Source: Ehretia macrophylla
Taxonomy: Eukaryota > Streptophyta > Magnoliopsida > Boraginales > Ehretiaceae
Direction: 5' to 3'
Length of the DNA stretch: 64,000 nt
Assembly: GCA_037974665.1 (NCBI GenBank)
Contig: CM075773.1
Location: forward strand, 16,482,146-16,546,145
This document shows positions 35,709 to 48,012 of the stretch, piece by piece. A program made the position numbers and the translations under genes. Below the pieces are notes generated by a model. It did not search any database. It was not told where the DNA came from and worked only from the letters and a program-made list of their open reading frames with translations. How positions within the stretch are numbered: position 1 is the first letter of the stretch; each line of letters opens with the position of its first letter.

Positions 35709-35827
35709 GGGGTGCAACACGAGGACTTCCCAGGGGGTCACCCATCCTAGTACTACTCTCGCCCAAGCACGCTTAACTTCGGAGTTCCGATGGGATCCAG
35801 TGCGTTAGTGCTGGTATGATCGCACCC
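35709..35827 (-). rRNA. 5S rRNA gene 53
   Basis: A40G, C29T, T24C. Confidence 0.94.
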
Positions 35828-36385
35828 GTCATGTTGAGGGCACAATTCCTTTATGTGTTAACGGTTCACAGTCCAAGCCTAGAGATATGGCCCATTCAAA
35901 AGGCCCAATGGGCTTAACGACAACCCATCCGCTTCAACAACGCAGCATCCTCACAAGACGTGATATCGACGCATTGTAGGGTCCTCTAATGTGCTGCGAG
36001 TAAGGTTGTCGTCCTTTTAACAGCTCACGACATACGATCCGGGACGGAAAAACAGAGAAAAATAAGAAAAGTGGCCCAAAACTGATGAAAACGTTCGATT
36101 TTGAGCTCCGAAAAGGGCACGGCGAGCTAGCTACCTGCCCCCGTCGTAGAGCTCTCGGAGAGCTTTCCAACGGTATGCTGTGCGCCGCGTAACTCCTTAC
36201 GGATCAAAAGTTATGGGCACTGTAGCGACGGAGACCTGGTCAAAAGCCCAACGCCCTCGGTTTGCGGGCCCAGCCTCCACGTGAAGAGAAGTTGTCTTGC
36301 CCAAGGTGCCGTGGGATTCGATAATAGAAATGTGGTGGGTAAAGTATCTTGGCAACCCTAACCGGAGCAAAAAAAATTGAAAAGG

Positions 36386-36504
36386 GGGGTGCAACACGAG
36401 GACTTCCCAGGGGGTCACCCATCCAAGTACTACTCTCGCCCAAGCACGCTTAACTTCGGAGTTCTGATGGGATCCGTTGCATTAGTGCTGGTATGATCGC
36501 ACCC
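36386..36504 (-). rRNA. 5S rRNA gene 54
   Basis: A80T and C28A, identical to gene 60. Confidence 0.95.
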
Positions 36505-37062
36505 GTCATGTTGAGGGCACAATTCCTTTATGTGTTAACGGTTCACAGTCGCAACCTAGAGATATGGCCCATTCAAAAGGCCCAATGGGCTTAACGACAA
36601 CGCATCCGCTTCAACAACGCAGCATCCTCGCAAGACGTGATATCGACGCATTGTAGGGTCCTCTAATGTGCCGTGAGCAAGGTTGTCGTCCTTTTAACAG
36701 CTCACGACGTACGATCCGGGACGAAAAAACAGAGCAAATGAGGAAAAGTGGCCCGAAACTGATGAAAACGTTCGATTTTGAGCTCTGAAAAGGGCACGGG
36801 GAGCTAGCTAGCTGCCCCCGTCGTAGAGCTCTCGGAGAGCTTTCCAACGGTATGCTGTGCGTCGCGTAACTCCTTACGGATCAAAAGTTATGGGCACCGG
36901 AGCGATGGAGACCTGGTCACAAGCCCTACGCCCTTGGTTTGCGGGCCCAGCCTCCACGTGAAGAGAAGTTGTCTTGCCCAAGGTGCCGTGGGATTCGATA
37001 ATAGAAATGTGGTGGGTAAAGTATCTTGGCAACCCTAACCGGAGCAAAAAAAATTGAAAAGG

Positions 37063-37181
37063 GGGGTGCAACACGAGGACTTCCCAGGGGGTCACCCATC
37101 CTAGTACTACTCTCGCCCAAGCACGCTTAACTTCGGAGTTCTGATGGGATGCGGTGCATTAGTGCTGGTATGATCGCACCC
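37063..37181 (-). rRNA. 5S rRNA gene 55
   Basis: G31C (BamHI site lost), identical to gene 61. Promoter carries the CACAATTGCTT variant. Confidence 0.95.
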
Positions 37182-37740
37182 GTCATGTTGAGGGCACAAT
37201 TGCTTTATGTGTTAACGGTTCACAGTCCCAGCCTAGAGATATGGCCCATTCAAAAGGCCCAATGGGCTTAACGACAACCCATCCGCTTCAACAACGCAGC
37301 ATCCTCGCAAGACGTGATATTGACGCATTGTAGGGTCCTCTAATGTGCCGCGAGTAAGGTTGTCGTCCTTTTAACAGCTCACGACGTACGATCCGGGACG
37401 GAAAAACAGAGTAAATGAAGAAAAGTAGCCCGAAACTGATGAAAACGTTCGATTTTGAGCTCCGAAAAGGGCAGGGCGAGCTAGCTAGCTGCCCCCGTCG
37501 TAGAGCTCTCGGAGAGCTTTCCAACGGTATGCTGTGCGCCGCGTAACTCCTTACGGATCAAAAGTTATAGGCACCGGAGGCGACGGAGACCTGGTCACAA
37601 GCCCTACGCCCTCGGTTTGCGGGCCCAGCCTCCACGTGAAGAGAAGTTGTCTTGCCGAAGGTGCCGTGGGATTCGATAATAGAAATGTGGTGGGTAAAGT
37701 ATCTTGGCAACCCTAACCGGACCAAAAAAAATTGAAAAGG

Positions 37741-37859
37741 GGGGTGCAACACGAGGACTTCCCAGGGGGTCACCCATCCTAGTACTACTCTCGCCCAAGC
37801 ACGCTTAACTTCGGAGTTCTGATGGGATCCGGTGCATTAGTGCTGGTATGATCGCACCC
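37741..37859 (-). rRNA. 5S rRNA gene 56, consensus
   Basis: Exact consensus; the CACAATTGCTT promoter variant leaves ATAAAG intact. Confidence 0.97.
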
Positions 37860-38417
37860 GTCATGTTGAGGGCACAATTGCTTTATGTGTTAACGGTTCA
37901 CAGTCCCAGCCTAGAGATATGGCCCATTCAAAAGGCCCAATGGGCTTAACGATAACCCATCCGCTTCAACAACGCAGCATCCTCGCAAGACGTGATATTG
38001 ACGCATTGTATGGTCCTCTAATGCGCCGCGAGTAAGGTTGTTGTCCTTTTATCAGCTCACGACGTACGATCCAGGACGGAAAAACAGAGCAAAAGAAGAA
38101 AAATGGCCCGAAACTAATGAAAACGTTCGATTTTGAGCTCCTAAAAGGGTACAGCGAGCTAGCTGGCTGCCCCCGTCGTAGAGCTCTCGGAAACCTTTGA
38201 AACGGTATGCTGTGCGCCGCGTAACTCCTTACGGATCAAAAGTTATGCGCACCGGAGCGACGGAGACCTGGTCACAAGCCCTACGCCCTCGGTTTACGGG
38301 CCCAGCCTCCTCGTGAAGAGAAGTTGTCTTTCCCATGGTGCCGTGGGATTCGATAGTAGAAATGTGGTGGGTAAAGTATCTTGGCAACCCTAACTGGAGC
38401 AAAAAAAATTGAAAAGG

Positions 38418-38536
38418 GGGGTGCAACACGAGGACTTCCCAGGGGGTCACCCATCCTAGTACTACTCTCGCCCAAGCACGCTTAACTTCGGAGTTCTGAT
38501 GGGATCCGGTGCATTAGTGCTGGTATGATCGCACCC
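38418..38536 (-). rRNA. 5S rRNA gene 57, consensus
   Basis: Exact consensus with consensus core promoter. The TGGGCC pair upstream is altered to TGGGTC (ATGACCCATT on the plus strand). Confidence 0.97.
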
Positions 38537-39094
38537 GTCATGTTGAGGGCACAATTCCTTTATGTGTTAACGGTTCACAGTCCCAGCCAAGAGATATGAC
38601 CCATTCAAAAGGCCCAATGGGCCTAACGACAACCCATCCGCTTCGACAACGCAGCATCCTCGCAAGACGTGATATCGACGTATTGTAGGGTCCTCTAATG
38701 TACCGCGAGTAAGGTTGTCGTCATTTTAACAGCTCACGACGTACGATCTGGGACGAAAAAACATAGCAAAAGAAGAAAAGTATCCCGAAACTCATGAAAA
38801 CGTTCGATTTTGAGCTCCGAAAAGGGCACGGCGAGCTAGCTACCTGCCCCCGTCGTAGAGCTCTCGGAGAGCTTTCCAATGGTATGCTGTGCGCCGCGTA
38901 ACTCCTTACGGATCAAAATTTATGGACACCGGAGCGACGGAGACCTGGTCACAAGCCCTACGCCCTCGGTTTGCGAGCCCAGCCTCCACGTGAAGAGATG
39001 TTGTCTTGCCCAAGGTGCCGTGGGATTCGATAATAGAAATGTGCTGGGTAAAGTATCTTGGCAACCCTAACCGGAGCAAAAAAAATTGAAAAGG

Positions 39095-39213
39095 GGGGTG
39101 CAACACGAGGACTTCCTAGGGGGTCACCCATCCTAGTACTACTCTCGCCCAAGCACGCTTAACTTCGGAGTTCTGATGGGATCCCGTGCATTAGTGCTGG
39201 TATGATCGCACCC
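39095..39213 (-). rRNA. 5S rRNA gene 58
   Basis: G97A and C29G, identical to genes 64 and 66. Confidence 0.95.
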
Positions 39214-39771
39214 GTCATGTTGAGGGCACAATTCCTTTATGTGTTAACGGTTCACAGTCCCAGCCTAGAGATATGGCCCATTCAAAAGGCCCAATGGGCT
39301 TAACGACAACCCATTCGCTTCAACAACGCAGCATCCTCGCAAGACGTGATATCGACACATTATAGGGTCCTCTAATGTGCCGCGAGTAAGGTTGTCATCC
39401 TTTTAACAGCCCACGCCGTACGATCCGGGACGGAAAAACAGAGCAAAAGAAGAAAAGTAGCCCGAAACTGATGAAAACGTTCGATTTTGAGCTCTGAAAA
39501 GGGCACGGCGAGCTAGCTATTTGCCCCCGTCGTAGAGCTCTCGGAGAGCTTTCAAACGGTATGTTGTGCGCCGCGTAACTCCTTACGGATCAAAAGTTAA
39601 GGGCACCGGAACGACGGAGACCTGGTCACAAGCCCTACGCCCTCGGTTTGCTGGCCCAGCCTCCACGTGAAGTGAAGTTGTCTTGCCCAAGTTGCTGTGG
39701 GATTCGATAATAGAAATGTGGTCGATAAAGTATCTTGGCAACCCTAACCGAAGCCAAAAATATTGAAAAGG

Positions 39772-39890
39772 ATGTTGCAACACTAGGACTTCCTAGTGGG
39801 TCACCCATCCTAGCACAGATCTTGCCCTAGCACGCTTAACTTCGGAGTTCTGATGGGATCCGGTGCATTAGTGCTGGTATGATCGCACCC
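39772..39890 (-). pseudogene. Divergent 5S rRNA copy 59, probable pseudogene
   Basis: Twelve changes: nt 119, 118, 116, 107, 97, 94, 77, 74, 73, 72, 68 and 63. The six between nt 63 and 77 alter box A and the intermediate element (CGAGAG becomes CAAGAT). The 5' half is consensus and the external promoter is intact, so decay is concentrated in the internal promoter and 3' half. Confidence 0.75.
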
Positions 39891-40448
39891 GTCATGTTGA
39901 GGGCACAATTCCTTTATGTGTTAATAGTTCACAGTCCCAGCCTAGAGATATGGCCCATTCAAAATGCCCAATGGGCTTAACGACAACCCATCCGCTTCAA
40001 CAACGCAGCATCCTCGCAAGACGTGATATCGACGCATTGTAGGGTCCTCTAATGTGCCGGGAGTAAAGTTGTCGTCCTTTTAACAGCTCACGACGTACGA
40101 TCCGGGACGGAAAAACAGAGCAAAAGAAGAAAATTGGCCCGAAACTGATGAAAACGTTCGATTTTGAGCTCCGAAAAGGGCACAGCAAGCTAGCTCGCTG
40201 CCCCTGTCGTAGAGCTCTCAAAGAGCTTTCCAACGGAATGTTGTGCGCCTCGTAACTCCTTACGGATCAAAAGTTATGGGCACCGTAGCGACGGAGACCT
40301 GGTCACAAGCCCTACGCCCTCGGTTTGCGGGCCCAGCCTCCACGTGAAGAGAAGTTGTCTTGCCCAAGGTGCCGTGGGATTCGATAATAGAAATGTGGTG
40401 GGTAAAGTATCTTGGCAACCCTAACCGGAGCAAAAAAAATTGAAAAGG

Positions 40449-40567
40449 GGGGTGCAACACGAGGACTTCCCAGGGGGTCACCCATCCAAGTACTACTCTC
40501 GCCCAAGCACGCTTAACTTCGGAGTTCTGATGGGATCCGTTGCATTAGTGCTGGTATGATCGCACCC
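40449..40567 (-). rRNA. 5S rRNA gene 60
   Basis: A80T and C28A, as gene 54. Confidence 0.95.
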
Positions 40568-41125
40568 GTCATGTTGAGGGCACAATTCCTTTATGTGTTA
40601 ACGGTTCACAGTCCCAGCCTAGAGATATGGCCCATTCAAAAGGCCCAATGGGCTTAACGACAACGCATCCGCTTCAACAACGCAGCATCCTCGCAAGACG
40701 TGATATCGACGCATTGTAGGGTCCTCTAATGTGCCGTGAGTAAGGTTGTCGTCCTTTTAACAGCTCACGACGTACGATCCGGGACGGAAAAAGAGAGCAA
40801 AAGGAGAAAAGTAGCCCGAAACTGATGAAAACGTTCGATTTTGAGCTCCGAAAAGGGCACGGCAAGCTAGCTAGCTGCCCCCGTCGTAGAGCTCTCGGAG
40901 AGCTTTCCAACGGTATGCTGTGCGTCGCGTAACTCCTTACGGATCAAAAGTTATGGGCACCGGAGCGATGGAGACCTGGTCACAAGCCCTACGCCCTCGG
41001 TTTGCGGGCCCAGCCTCCACGTGAAGAGAAGTTGTCTTGCCCAAGGTGAAGTGGGATTCGATAATAGAAATGTGGTGGGTAAAGTATCTTGGCAACCCTA
41101 ACCGGAGCAAAAAAAATTGAAAAGG

Positions 41126-41244
41126 GGGGTGCAACACGAGGACTTCCCAGGGGGTCACCCATCCTAGTACTACTCTCGCCCAAGCACGCTTAACTTCGGA
41201 GTTCTGATGGGATGCGGTGCATTAGTGCTGGTATGATCGCACCC
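41126..41244 (-). rRNA. 5S rRNA gene 61
   Basis: G31C, as gene 55, with the same CACAATTGCTT promoter variant. Confidence 0.95.
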
Positions 41245-41801
41245 GTCATGTTGAGGGCACAATTGCTTTATGTGTTAACGGTTCACAGTCCCAGCCTAGA
41301 GATATGGCCCATTCAAAAGGCCCAATGGGCTTAACGACAACCCATCCGCTTCAACAACGCAGCATCCTCGCAAGACGTGATATCGACGCATTGTAGGGTC
41401 CTCTAATGTGCCGCGAGTAAGGTTGTCGTCCTTTTAACAGCTCACGACGTACGATCCGGGACGGAAAAACATAGCAAAAGAAGAAAAGTAGCCCGAAACT
41501 GATGAAAACGTTCGATTTTGAGCTCCGAAAGGGCATGGCGAGCTAGCTAGCTGCCCCCGTCGTAGAGCTCTCGGAGAGCTTTCCAACAGTATGCTGTGCG
41601 TCGCGTAACTCCTTACGGATCAAAAGTTATGGGCACCGGAGCGACGGAGACCTGGTCACAAGCCCTACGCCCTCGGTTTGCGGGCCCAGCCTCCACGTGA
41701 AGAGAAGTTGTCTTGCCCAAGGTGCCGTGGGATTCGATAATAGAAATATGGTGGGTAAAGTATCTTGGCAACCCTAACCGGAGCAAAAAAAATTGAAAAG
41801 G

Positions 41802-41920
41802 GGGGTGCAACACGAGGACTTCCCAGGGGGTCACCCATCCTAGTACTACTCTCGCCCAAGCACGCTTAACTTCGGAGTTCTGATGGGATCCGGTGCATTA
41901 GTGCTGGTATGATCGCACCC
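41802..41920 (-). rRNA. 5S rRNA gene 62, consensus
   Basis: Exact consensus; same promoter variant as its partner gene 56. Confidence 0.97.
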
Positions 41921-42478
41921 GTCATGTTGAGGGCACAATTGCTTTATGTGTTAACGGTTCACAGTCCCAGCCTAGAGATATGGCCCATTCAAAAGGCCCA
42001 ATGGGCTTAACGAGAACCCATCCGCTTTAACAACGCAGCATCCTCGCAAGACGTGATATCAATGCATTGTAGGGTCCTCTAATGTGCCGCGAGTAAGGTT
42101 GTCGACCTTTTAACAGCTCACGACGTACGATCCGGGACGGAAAAACAGTGCAAAAGAAGAAAAGGGGCCCGAAACTGATGAAAACGTTCGATTTTGATGT
42201 CCAAAAAGGGAAAAGCGAGCTAGCTGGATGCCCCCGTCGTAGAGCTCTCGGAGAGCTTTACAACGGTATGCTGTGCGCCGCGTAACTCCTTACGGATCAA
42301 AAGTTATGGGCACCGGAGCGACGGAGACCTGGTCACAAGCCCTACGCCCTCGGTTTGCGGGCCCAGCCTCCTCGTGAAGAGAAGTTGTCTTTCCCATGGT
42401 GCCGTGGGATTCGATAGTAGAAATGTGGTGGGTAAAGTATCTTGGCAACCCTAACCGGAGCAAAAAAAATTGAAAAGG

Positions 42479-42597
42479 GGGGTGCAACACGAGGACTTCC
42501 CAGGGGGTCACCCATCCTAGTACTACTCTCGCCCAAGCACGCTTAACTTCGGAGTTCTGATGGGATCCGGTGCATTAGTGCTGGTATGATCGCACCC
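42479..42597 (-). rRNA. 5S rRNA gene 63, consensus
   Basis: Exact consensus. The upstream TGGGCC pair carries the same ATGACCCATT alteration as gene 57. Confidence 0.97.
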
Positions 42598-43155
42598 GTC
42601 ATGTTAAGGGCACAATTCCTTTATGTGTTAACGGTTCACAGTCCCAGCCAAGAGATATGACCCATTCAAAAGGCCCAATGGGCTTAACGACAACCCATCC
42701 GCTTCAACAACGCAGCATCCTCACAAGACGTGATATCGACGCATTGTAGGGTCCTCTAATGTGCCGCGAGTAAAGTTGTCGTCCTTTTAACAGCTCACGA
42801 CATATGATCCGGGACGGAAAAACAGAGCAAAAGAAGAAAAGTATCCCGAAACTCGTGAAAACGTACGATTTTGAGCTCCGAAATGGGCATGGCGAGCAAG
42901 ATAGCTGCCCCCGTCGTAGAGCTCTCGGAGAGCTTTGCAACAGTATTCTTTGCGCCGCGAAACTCCTTACAGATCAAAATTTATGGGCACCGGAGCGACG
43001 GAGACCTGGTCACAAGCCCTACGCCCTCGGTTTACTAGCCCAGCCTCCACGTGAAGAGATGTTGTCTTGCCCAAGGTGCCGTGGGATTCGATAATAGAAA
43101 TGTGCTGGGTAAAGTATCTTGGCAACCCTAACCGGAGCAAAAAAAATTGAAAAGG

Positions 43156-43274
43156 GGGGTGCAACACGAGGACTTCCTAGGGGGTCACCCATCCTAGTAC
43201 TACTCTCGCCCAAGCACGCTTAACTTCGGAGTTCTGATGGGATCCCGTGCATTAGTGCTGGTATGATCGCACCC
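43156..43274 (-). rRNA. 5S rRNA gene 64
   Basis: G97A and C29G, as gene 58. Confidence 0.95.
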
Positions 43275-43832
43275 GTCATGTTGAGGGCACAATTCCTTTA
43301 TGTGTTAACGGTTCACAGTCCCAGCCTAGAGATATGGCCCATTCAAAAGGCCCAATGGGCTTAACGACAACCCATCCGCTTCAACAACGCAGCATCCTCG
43401 CAAGACGTGATATCGACGCATTGTAGGGTCCTCTAATGTGCCGCGAGTAAGGTTGTCATCCTTTTAACAGCTCACGACGTACGATCCGGGACGGAAAAAC
43501 AGAGCAAAAGAAGAAAAGTAGCCCGAAACTGATGAAAACGTTCGATTTTGAGCTCTGAAAGGGGTACGGCGAGCTAGCTATCTGCCCCCGTCGTAGAGCT
43601 CTCAGAGAGCTTTCAAACGGTATATTGTGCGCCGCGTAACTCCTTACGGATCAAAAGTTAAGGGCACCGGAGCGACGGAGACCTGGTCACAAGCCCTACG
43701 CCCTCGGTTTGCGAGCCCAGCCTCCACGTGAAGAGATGTTGTCTTGCCCAAGGTGCTGTGGGATTCGATAATAGAAATGTGCTAGGTAAAGTATCTTGGC
43801 AACCCTAACTGGGGCAAAAAATATTGAAAAGG

Positions 43833-43951
43833 GGGGTGCAACACGAGGACTTCCCAGGGGGTCACCCATCCTAGTACTACTCTCGCCCAAGCACGCTTAA
43901 CTTCGGAGTTCTGATGGGATCCGGTGCATTAGTGCTGGTATGATCGCACCC
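43833..43951 (-). rRNA. 5S rRNA gene 65, consensus
   Basis: Exact consensus with an intact promoter. Confidence 0.97.
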
Positions 43952-44509
43952 GTCATGTTGAGGGCACAATTCCTTTATGTGTTAACGGTTCACAGTCCCA
44001 GCCTAGAGATATGGCCCATTGAAAAGGCCCAATGGGCTTAACAACAACCCATCCGCTTCAACAACGCAGCATCCTCGCAAGACGTGATATCGACGCATTG
44101 TAGGGTCTTCTAATGTGCCGCGAGTAAGGTTGTCGTCCTTTTAACAGCTCACGACGTACGATCCGGGATGGAAAAACAGAGCAAAAGAAGAAAAGTAGCC
44201 CGAAACTGATGAAAATGTTCGATTTTGAGCTCTGAAAAGGGCACGGCGAGCTAGCTATTTGCCCCCGTCGTAGAGCTCTCGGAGAGCTTTCAAACGGTAT
44301 GTTGTGCGCCGCGTAACTCCTTACGGATCAAAAGTTATGGGCACCGGAGCGACGGAGACCTGGTCACAAGCCCTACGCCCTCGGTTTGCGGGTCCACCCT
44401 CCACCTGAAGTGAAGGTGACTGGCCCAGGGTGCCGTGGGATTCGATAATAGAAATGTTCTGGGTAAAGTATCTTGGCAACCCTAACCGGAGCAAAAAAAA
44501 TTGAAAAGG

Positions 44510-44628
44510 GGGGTGCAACACGAGGACTTCCTAGGGGGTCACCCATCCTAGTACTACTCTCGCCCAAGCACGCTTAACTTCGGAGTTCTGATGGGATCCC
44601 GTGCATTAGTGCTGGTATGATCGCACCC
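44510..44628 (-). rRNA. 5S rRNA gene 66
   Basis: G97A and C29G. The spacer below it is unusually mutated near 44393-44422 (GGTCCACCCTCCACCTGAAG), removing CACGTG. Confidence 0.95.
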
Positions 44629-45186
44629 GTCATGTTGAGGGCACAATTCCTTTATGTGTTAACGGTTCACTGTCCCAGCCTAGAGATATGGCCCATTCAA
44701 AAGGCCCAATGGGCTTAACAACAACCCATCCGCTTCAACAACGCAGCATCCTCGCAAGACGTGATATCGACGCATTGTAAGGTCCTCTAATGTGCCGCGA
44801 ATAAGGTTGTCGTCCTTTTAACAGCTCACGACGTACGATCCGGGACGGAAAAACAGAGCAAAACAAGAAAAGTGGCCTGAAACTGATGAAAACGTTCGAT
44901 TTTGAGCTCCGAAAAGGGCATGGCGAGCTAGCTACCTGCCACCGTCGTAGAGCTCTCGGAGAGCTTTCCAACGGTATGTTGTGCGCCGCGTAACTCCTTA
45001 CGGATCAAAAGTTATGGGCACCGGAGCGACGGAGACTTGGTCACAAGCCCTACGCCCTCGGTTTGCGGGCCCAGCCTCCACGTGAAGAGAAGTTGTCTTG
45101 CCCAAGGTGCCGTGGGGTTCGATAATAGAAATGTGGTGGGTAAAGTATCTTGGCAACCCTAACCGGAGCAAAAAAAATTGAAAAGG

Positions 45187-45305
45187 GGGGTGCAACACGA
45201 GGACTTCCCAGGGGGTCACCGATCCTAGTACTACTCTCGCCCAAGCACGCTTAACTTCGGAGTTCTGATGGGATCCGGTGCATTAGTGCTGGTATGATCG
45301 CACCC
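45187..45305 (-). rRNA. 5S rRNA gene 67
   Basis: Only G85C, also seen in gene 32. The upstream spacer lacks two bases of the TGGGCC pair region (CAAAAGCCCAATGG). Confidence 0.95.
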
Positions 45306-45862
45306 GTCATGTTGAGGGCACAATTCCTTTATGTGTTAACGGTTCACAGTCCCTGCCTGGAGATATGGCCCATTCAAAAGCCCAATGGGCTTAACGACAA
45401 CCCATCCGATTCAACAACGCAGCATCCTCGCAAGACGTGATATCGACGCATTGTAGGGTCCTCTAATATGCCGCGAGTAAGGTTGTCATCCTTTTAACAG
45501 CTCACGACGTACGATCCGGGATGGAAAAACAGAGCAAAAGAAGAAAAGTAGGCCGAAACTGATGAAAACGTTCAATTTTGAGCTCCGAAAAGGGCATTGA
45601 GAGCTAGCTACCTGCCCCCGTCGTAGAGCTCTCAGAGAGCTTTCCAACGGTATGTTGTGCGCCGCGTAACTCCTTACGGATCAAAAGTTATGGGCACCGG
45701 AGCGACGGAGGCCTGGTTATAAGCCCTACGCCCTCGGTTTGCGGGCCCAGCCTCCACGTGAAGAGAAGTTGTATTGCCCAAGGTGCCATGTGATTCGATA
45801 ATAGAAATGTGGTGGGCAAAGTATCTTGGCAACGCTAACCAGACCAAAAAAAATTGAAAAGG

Positions 45863-45981
45863 GTGGTGCAACACGAGGACATCCCCGGGGGTCACCCATC
45901 CTAGTACTACTCTCGCCTTAGCATACTTAACTTCGGAGTTCTGATGGGATCCGTTGCATTAGTGCTGGTATGATCGCACCC
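45863..45981 (-). rRNA. 5S rRNA gene 68, probably inactive
   Basis: Eight changes: C118A, A101T, T96G, G64A, T63A, G58A, C57T, C28A. Four cluster in box A. The TATA-like element is replaced by ATAGGG. A pseudogene reading is likely but not certain. Confidence 0.8.
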
Positions 45982-46539
45982 GTCATGTTGAGTGCACAAA
46001 TCCCCTATGTGTTGACGGTTCACAGTCCCAGCCTAGAGAAATGGCCTATTCAAAAGGCCCAATGGGCTTAACGACAACCCATCCGCTTCAACAACGCAAA
46101 ATCCTCGTAAGGCGTGATATCGACGCATTGAAGGGTCCTCTAATGTGCCGCGAGTAAGGTTGTCGTCCTTTTAACAGCTCACGACGTACGATCCGGGACG
46201 GAAAAACAGAGAGAAAGAAGAAAAGTGGCCCGAAACAGATGAAAACGTTCAAATTTGAGCTCCGAAAAGGGCACGGCGAGCTGGCTTCCTGCCACCGTCG
46301 TAGAGCTCTCGGAGAGCTTTCCAACGGTATGTTGTGCGCCGTGTAACTCCTTACAGATCAAAAGTTATGGGCACCGGAGCGACGGAGACCTGGTCACAAG
46401 CCCTACGCCCTCGGTTTGCGGTCCCAGCCTGCACGTGAGGCGAAGTTGTCTTGCCTAAGGTGCCGTGGGATTCAATAATAGAAATGTGGCAGATAAAGTA
46501 TCTTGGCAATCCTAACCGGAGGAAAAAAAATTTAAAAGG

Positions 46540-46658
46540 GGAGTGCAACACGAGGACTTCCCAGGGGGTCACCCATCCTAGTACTACTCTCGCCCAAGCA
46601 CGCTTAACTTCGGAGTTCTGATGGGATCCGGTGCATTAGTGCTGGTATGATCGCACCC
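46540..46658 (-). rRNA. 5S rRNA gene 69
   Basis: Only C117T; promoter consensus. Confidence 0.95.
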
Positions 46659-47216
46659 GTCATGTTGAGGGCACAATTCCTTTATGTGTTAACGGTTCAC
46701 AGTCCCAGCCTAGAGATATGGCCCATTCAAAAGGCACAATGGTCTTAACAACAACCCATCCGCTTCAACAACGCAGCATCCTCGCAAGACGTGATATCGA
46801 CGCATTGTAGGGTCCTCTAATGTGCCGCGAGTAAGGTTGTCGTCCTTTTAACAACTCACGACGTACGATCCGGGACGGAAAAACAGAGCAAAAGAAGAAA
46901 AGTGGCACGAAACTGATGAAAACGTTCGATTTTGAGCTCCGAAAAGGGCACAGCGAACTTGCTCGCTGCACCCGTCGTAGAGCTCTCAGAGAGCTTTCGA
47001 ACGGTATGCTGTGCGCCTCGTAACTCCTTACGAATCAAAAGTTATGGGCACCGTAGCGACGGAGACCTGGTCACAAGCCCGACGCCCTCGGTTTACGGGC
47101 CCAGCCTCCACGTGATGAGAAGTTGTCTTGCCCAAGGTGCCGTGGTATTCGATAATAGAAATGTGGTGGGTAAAGTATCTTGGCAACCCTAACCGGAGCA
47201 AAAATAATTGAAAAGG

Positions 47217-47335
47217 GAGTTGCAACACGAGGACTTCCCAGGGGGTCACCCATCCTAGTACTACTCTCGCCCAAGCACGCTTAACTTTGGAGTTCTGATG
47301 GGATCCGGTGCATTAGTGCTGGTATGATCGCACCC
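47217..47335 (-). rRNA. 5S rRNA gene 70
   Basis: C118T, C116A, G48A. Promoter GC is GT, as in partner gene 37. Confidence 0.94.
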
Positions 47336-47893
47336 GTCATGTTGAGGACACAATTCCTTTATGTGTTAACGGTTCACAGTCCCAGCCTAGAGATATGGCC
47401 CATTCAAAATACCCAATGGGCTTAACGACAACCCATCCGCTTCAACAACGCAGCATCCTCGCAAGACGTGATATCGACGCATTGAAGGGTCCTCTAATGT
47501 GCCGCGAGTAAGGTTGTCGTCCTTTTAACAGCTCACGACGTACGATCCGGGACGGAAAAACAGAGAAAAAGAAGAAAAGTGGCCCGAAACAGATGAAAAC
47601 GTTCGATTTTGAGCTCCGAAAAGGGCACAGCGAGCTAGCTCGATGCCCCCATCGTAGAGCTCTCAAAGAGCTTTCCAACGGTATGCTGTGCGCCTCGTAA
47701 CTCCTTACGGATCAAAAGTTATGGGCACCGTAGCGACGGAGACCTGGTCACAAGCCCTACGCCCTCGGTTTGCGGGCCCAGCCTCCACGTGAAGAGAAGT
47801 TGTCTTGCCCAAGGTGCCGTGGGATTCGATAATAGAAATGTGGTGGGTAAAGTATCTTGGCAACCCTAACCGGAGCAAAAAAAATTGAAAAAG

Positions 47894-48012
47894 GGGGTGC
47901 AACACGAGGACTTCCCAAGGGGTCACCCATCCTAGTACTACTCTCGCCCAAGCACGCTTAACTTCGGAGTTCTGATGGGATCCGGTGCATTAGTGCTGGT
48001 ATGATCGCACCC
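47894..48012 (-). rRNA. 5S rRNA gene 71
   Basis: Only C95T; promoter GC is GT. Confidence 0.95.

Larger units (their letters stand above)
36421..39608. repeat. Block A1, partner of 40484-43669
   Basis: Genes 54-58 share private changes with genes 60-64: A80T with C28A, then G31C, then G97A with C29G. Shared spacer marks include CACAATTGCTT in two successive promoters, TCTTTCCCATGG, CCAAGAGATATGACCC, CAAAATTTATGG and AAGTTAAGGGCACC. Offset 4061-4063, equal to six units. Confidence 0.92.
40484..43669. repeat. Block A2, partner of 36421-39608
   Basis: Five-unit copy of A1. The spacer just below its left edge (40.0-40.25 kb) instead resembles 25.1-25.35 kb (GTGCCGGGAGTAAAG, GGAATGTTG-like), marking a recombination junction. 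Confidence 0.9.
44037..46137. repeat. Block C2, partner of 29144-31245
   Basis: Holds genes 66-68 with the marker order of C1. Gene 68 at its end has decayed further than its partner, gene 46. Confidence 0.85.

Noticed and set aside
39772..39890. Possible second class of 5S gene with a different function
   Set aside because: The changes in copy 59 hit internal promoter and 3' half positions without compensating pairs; decay or conversion explains it better.
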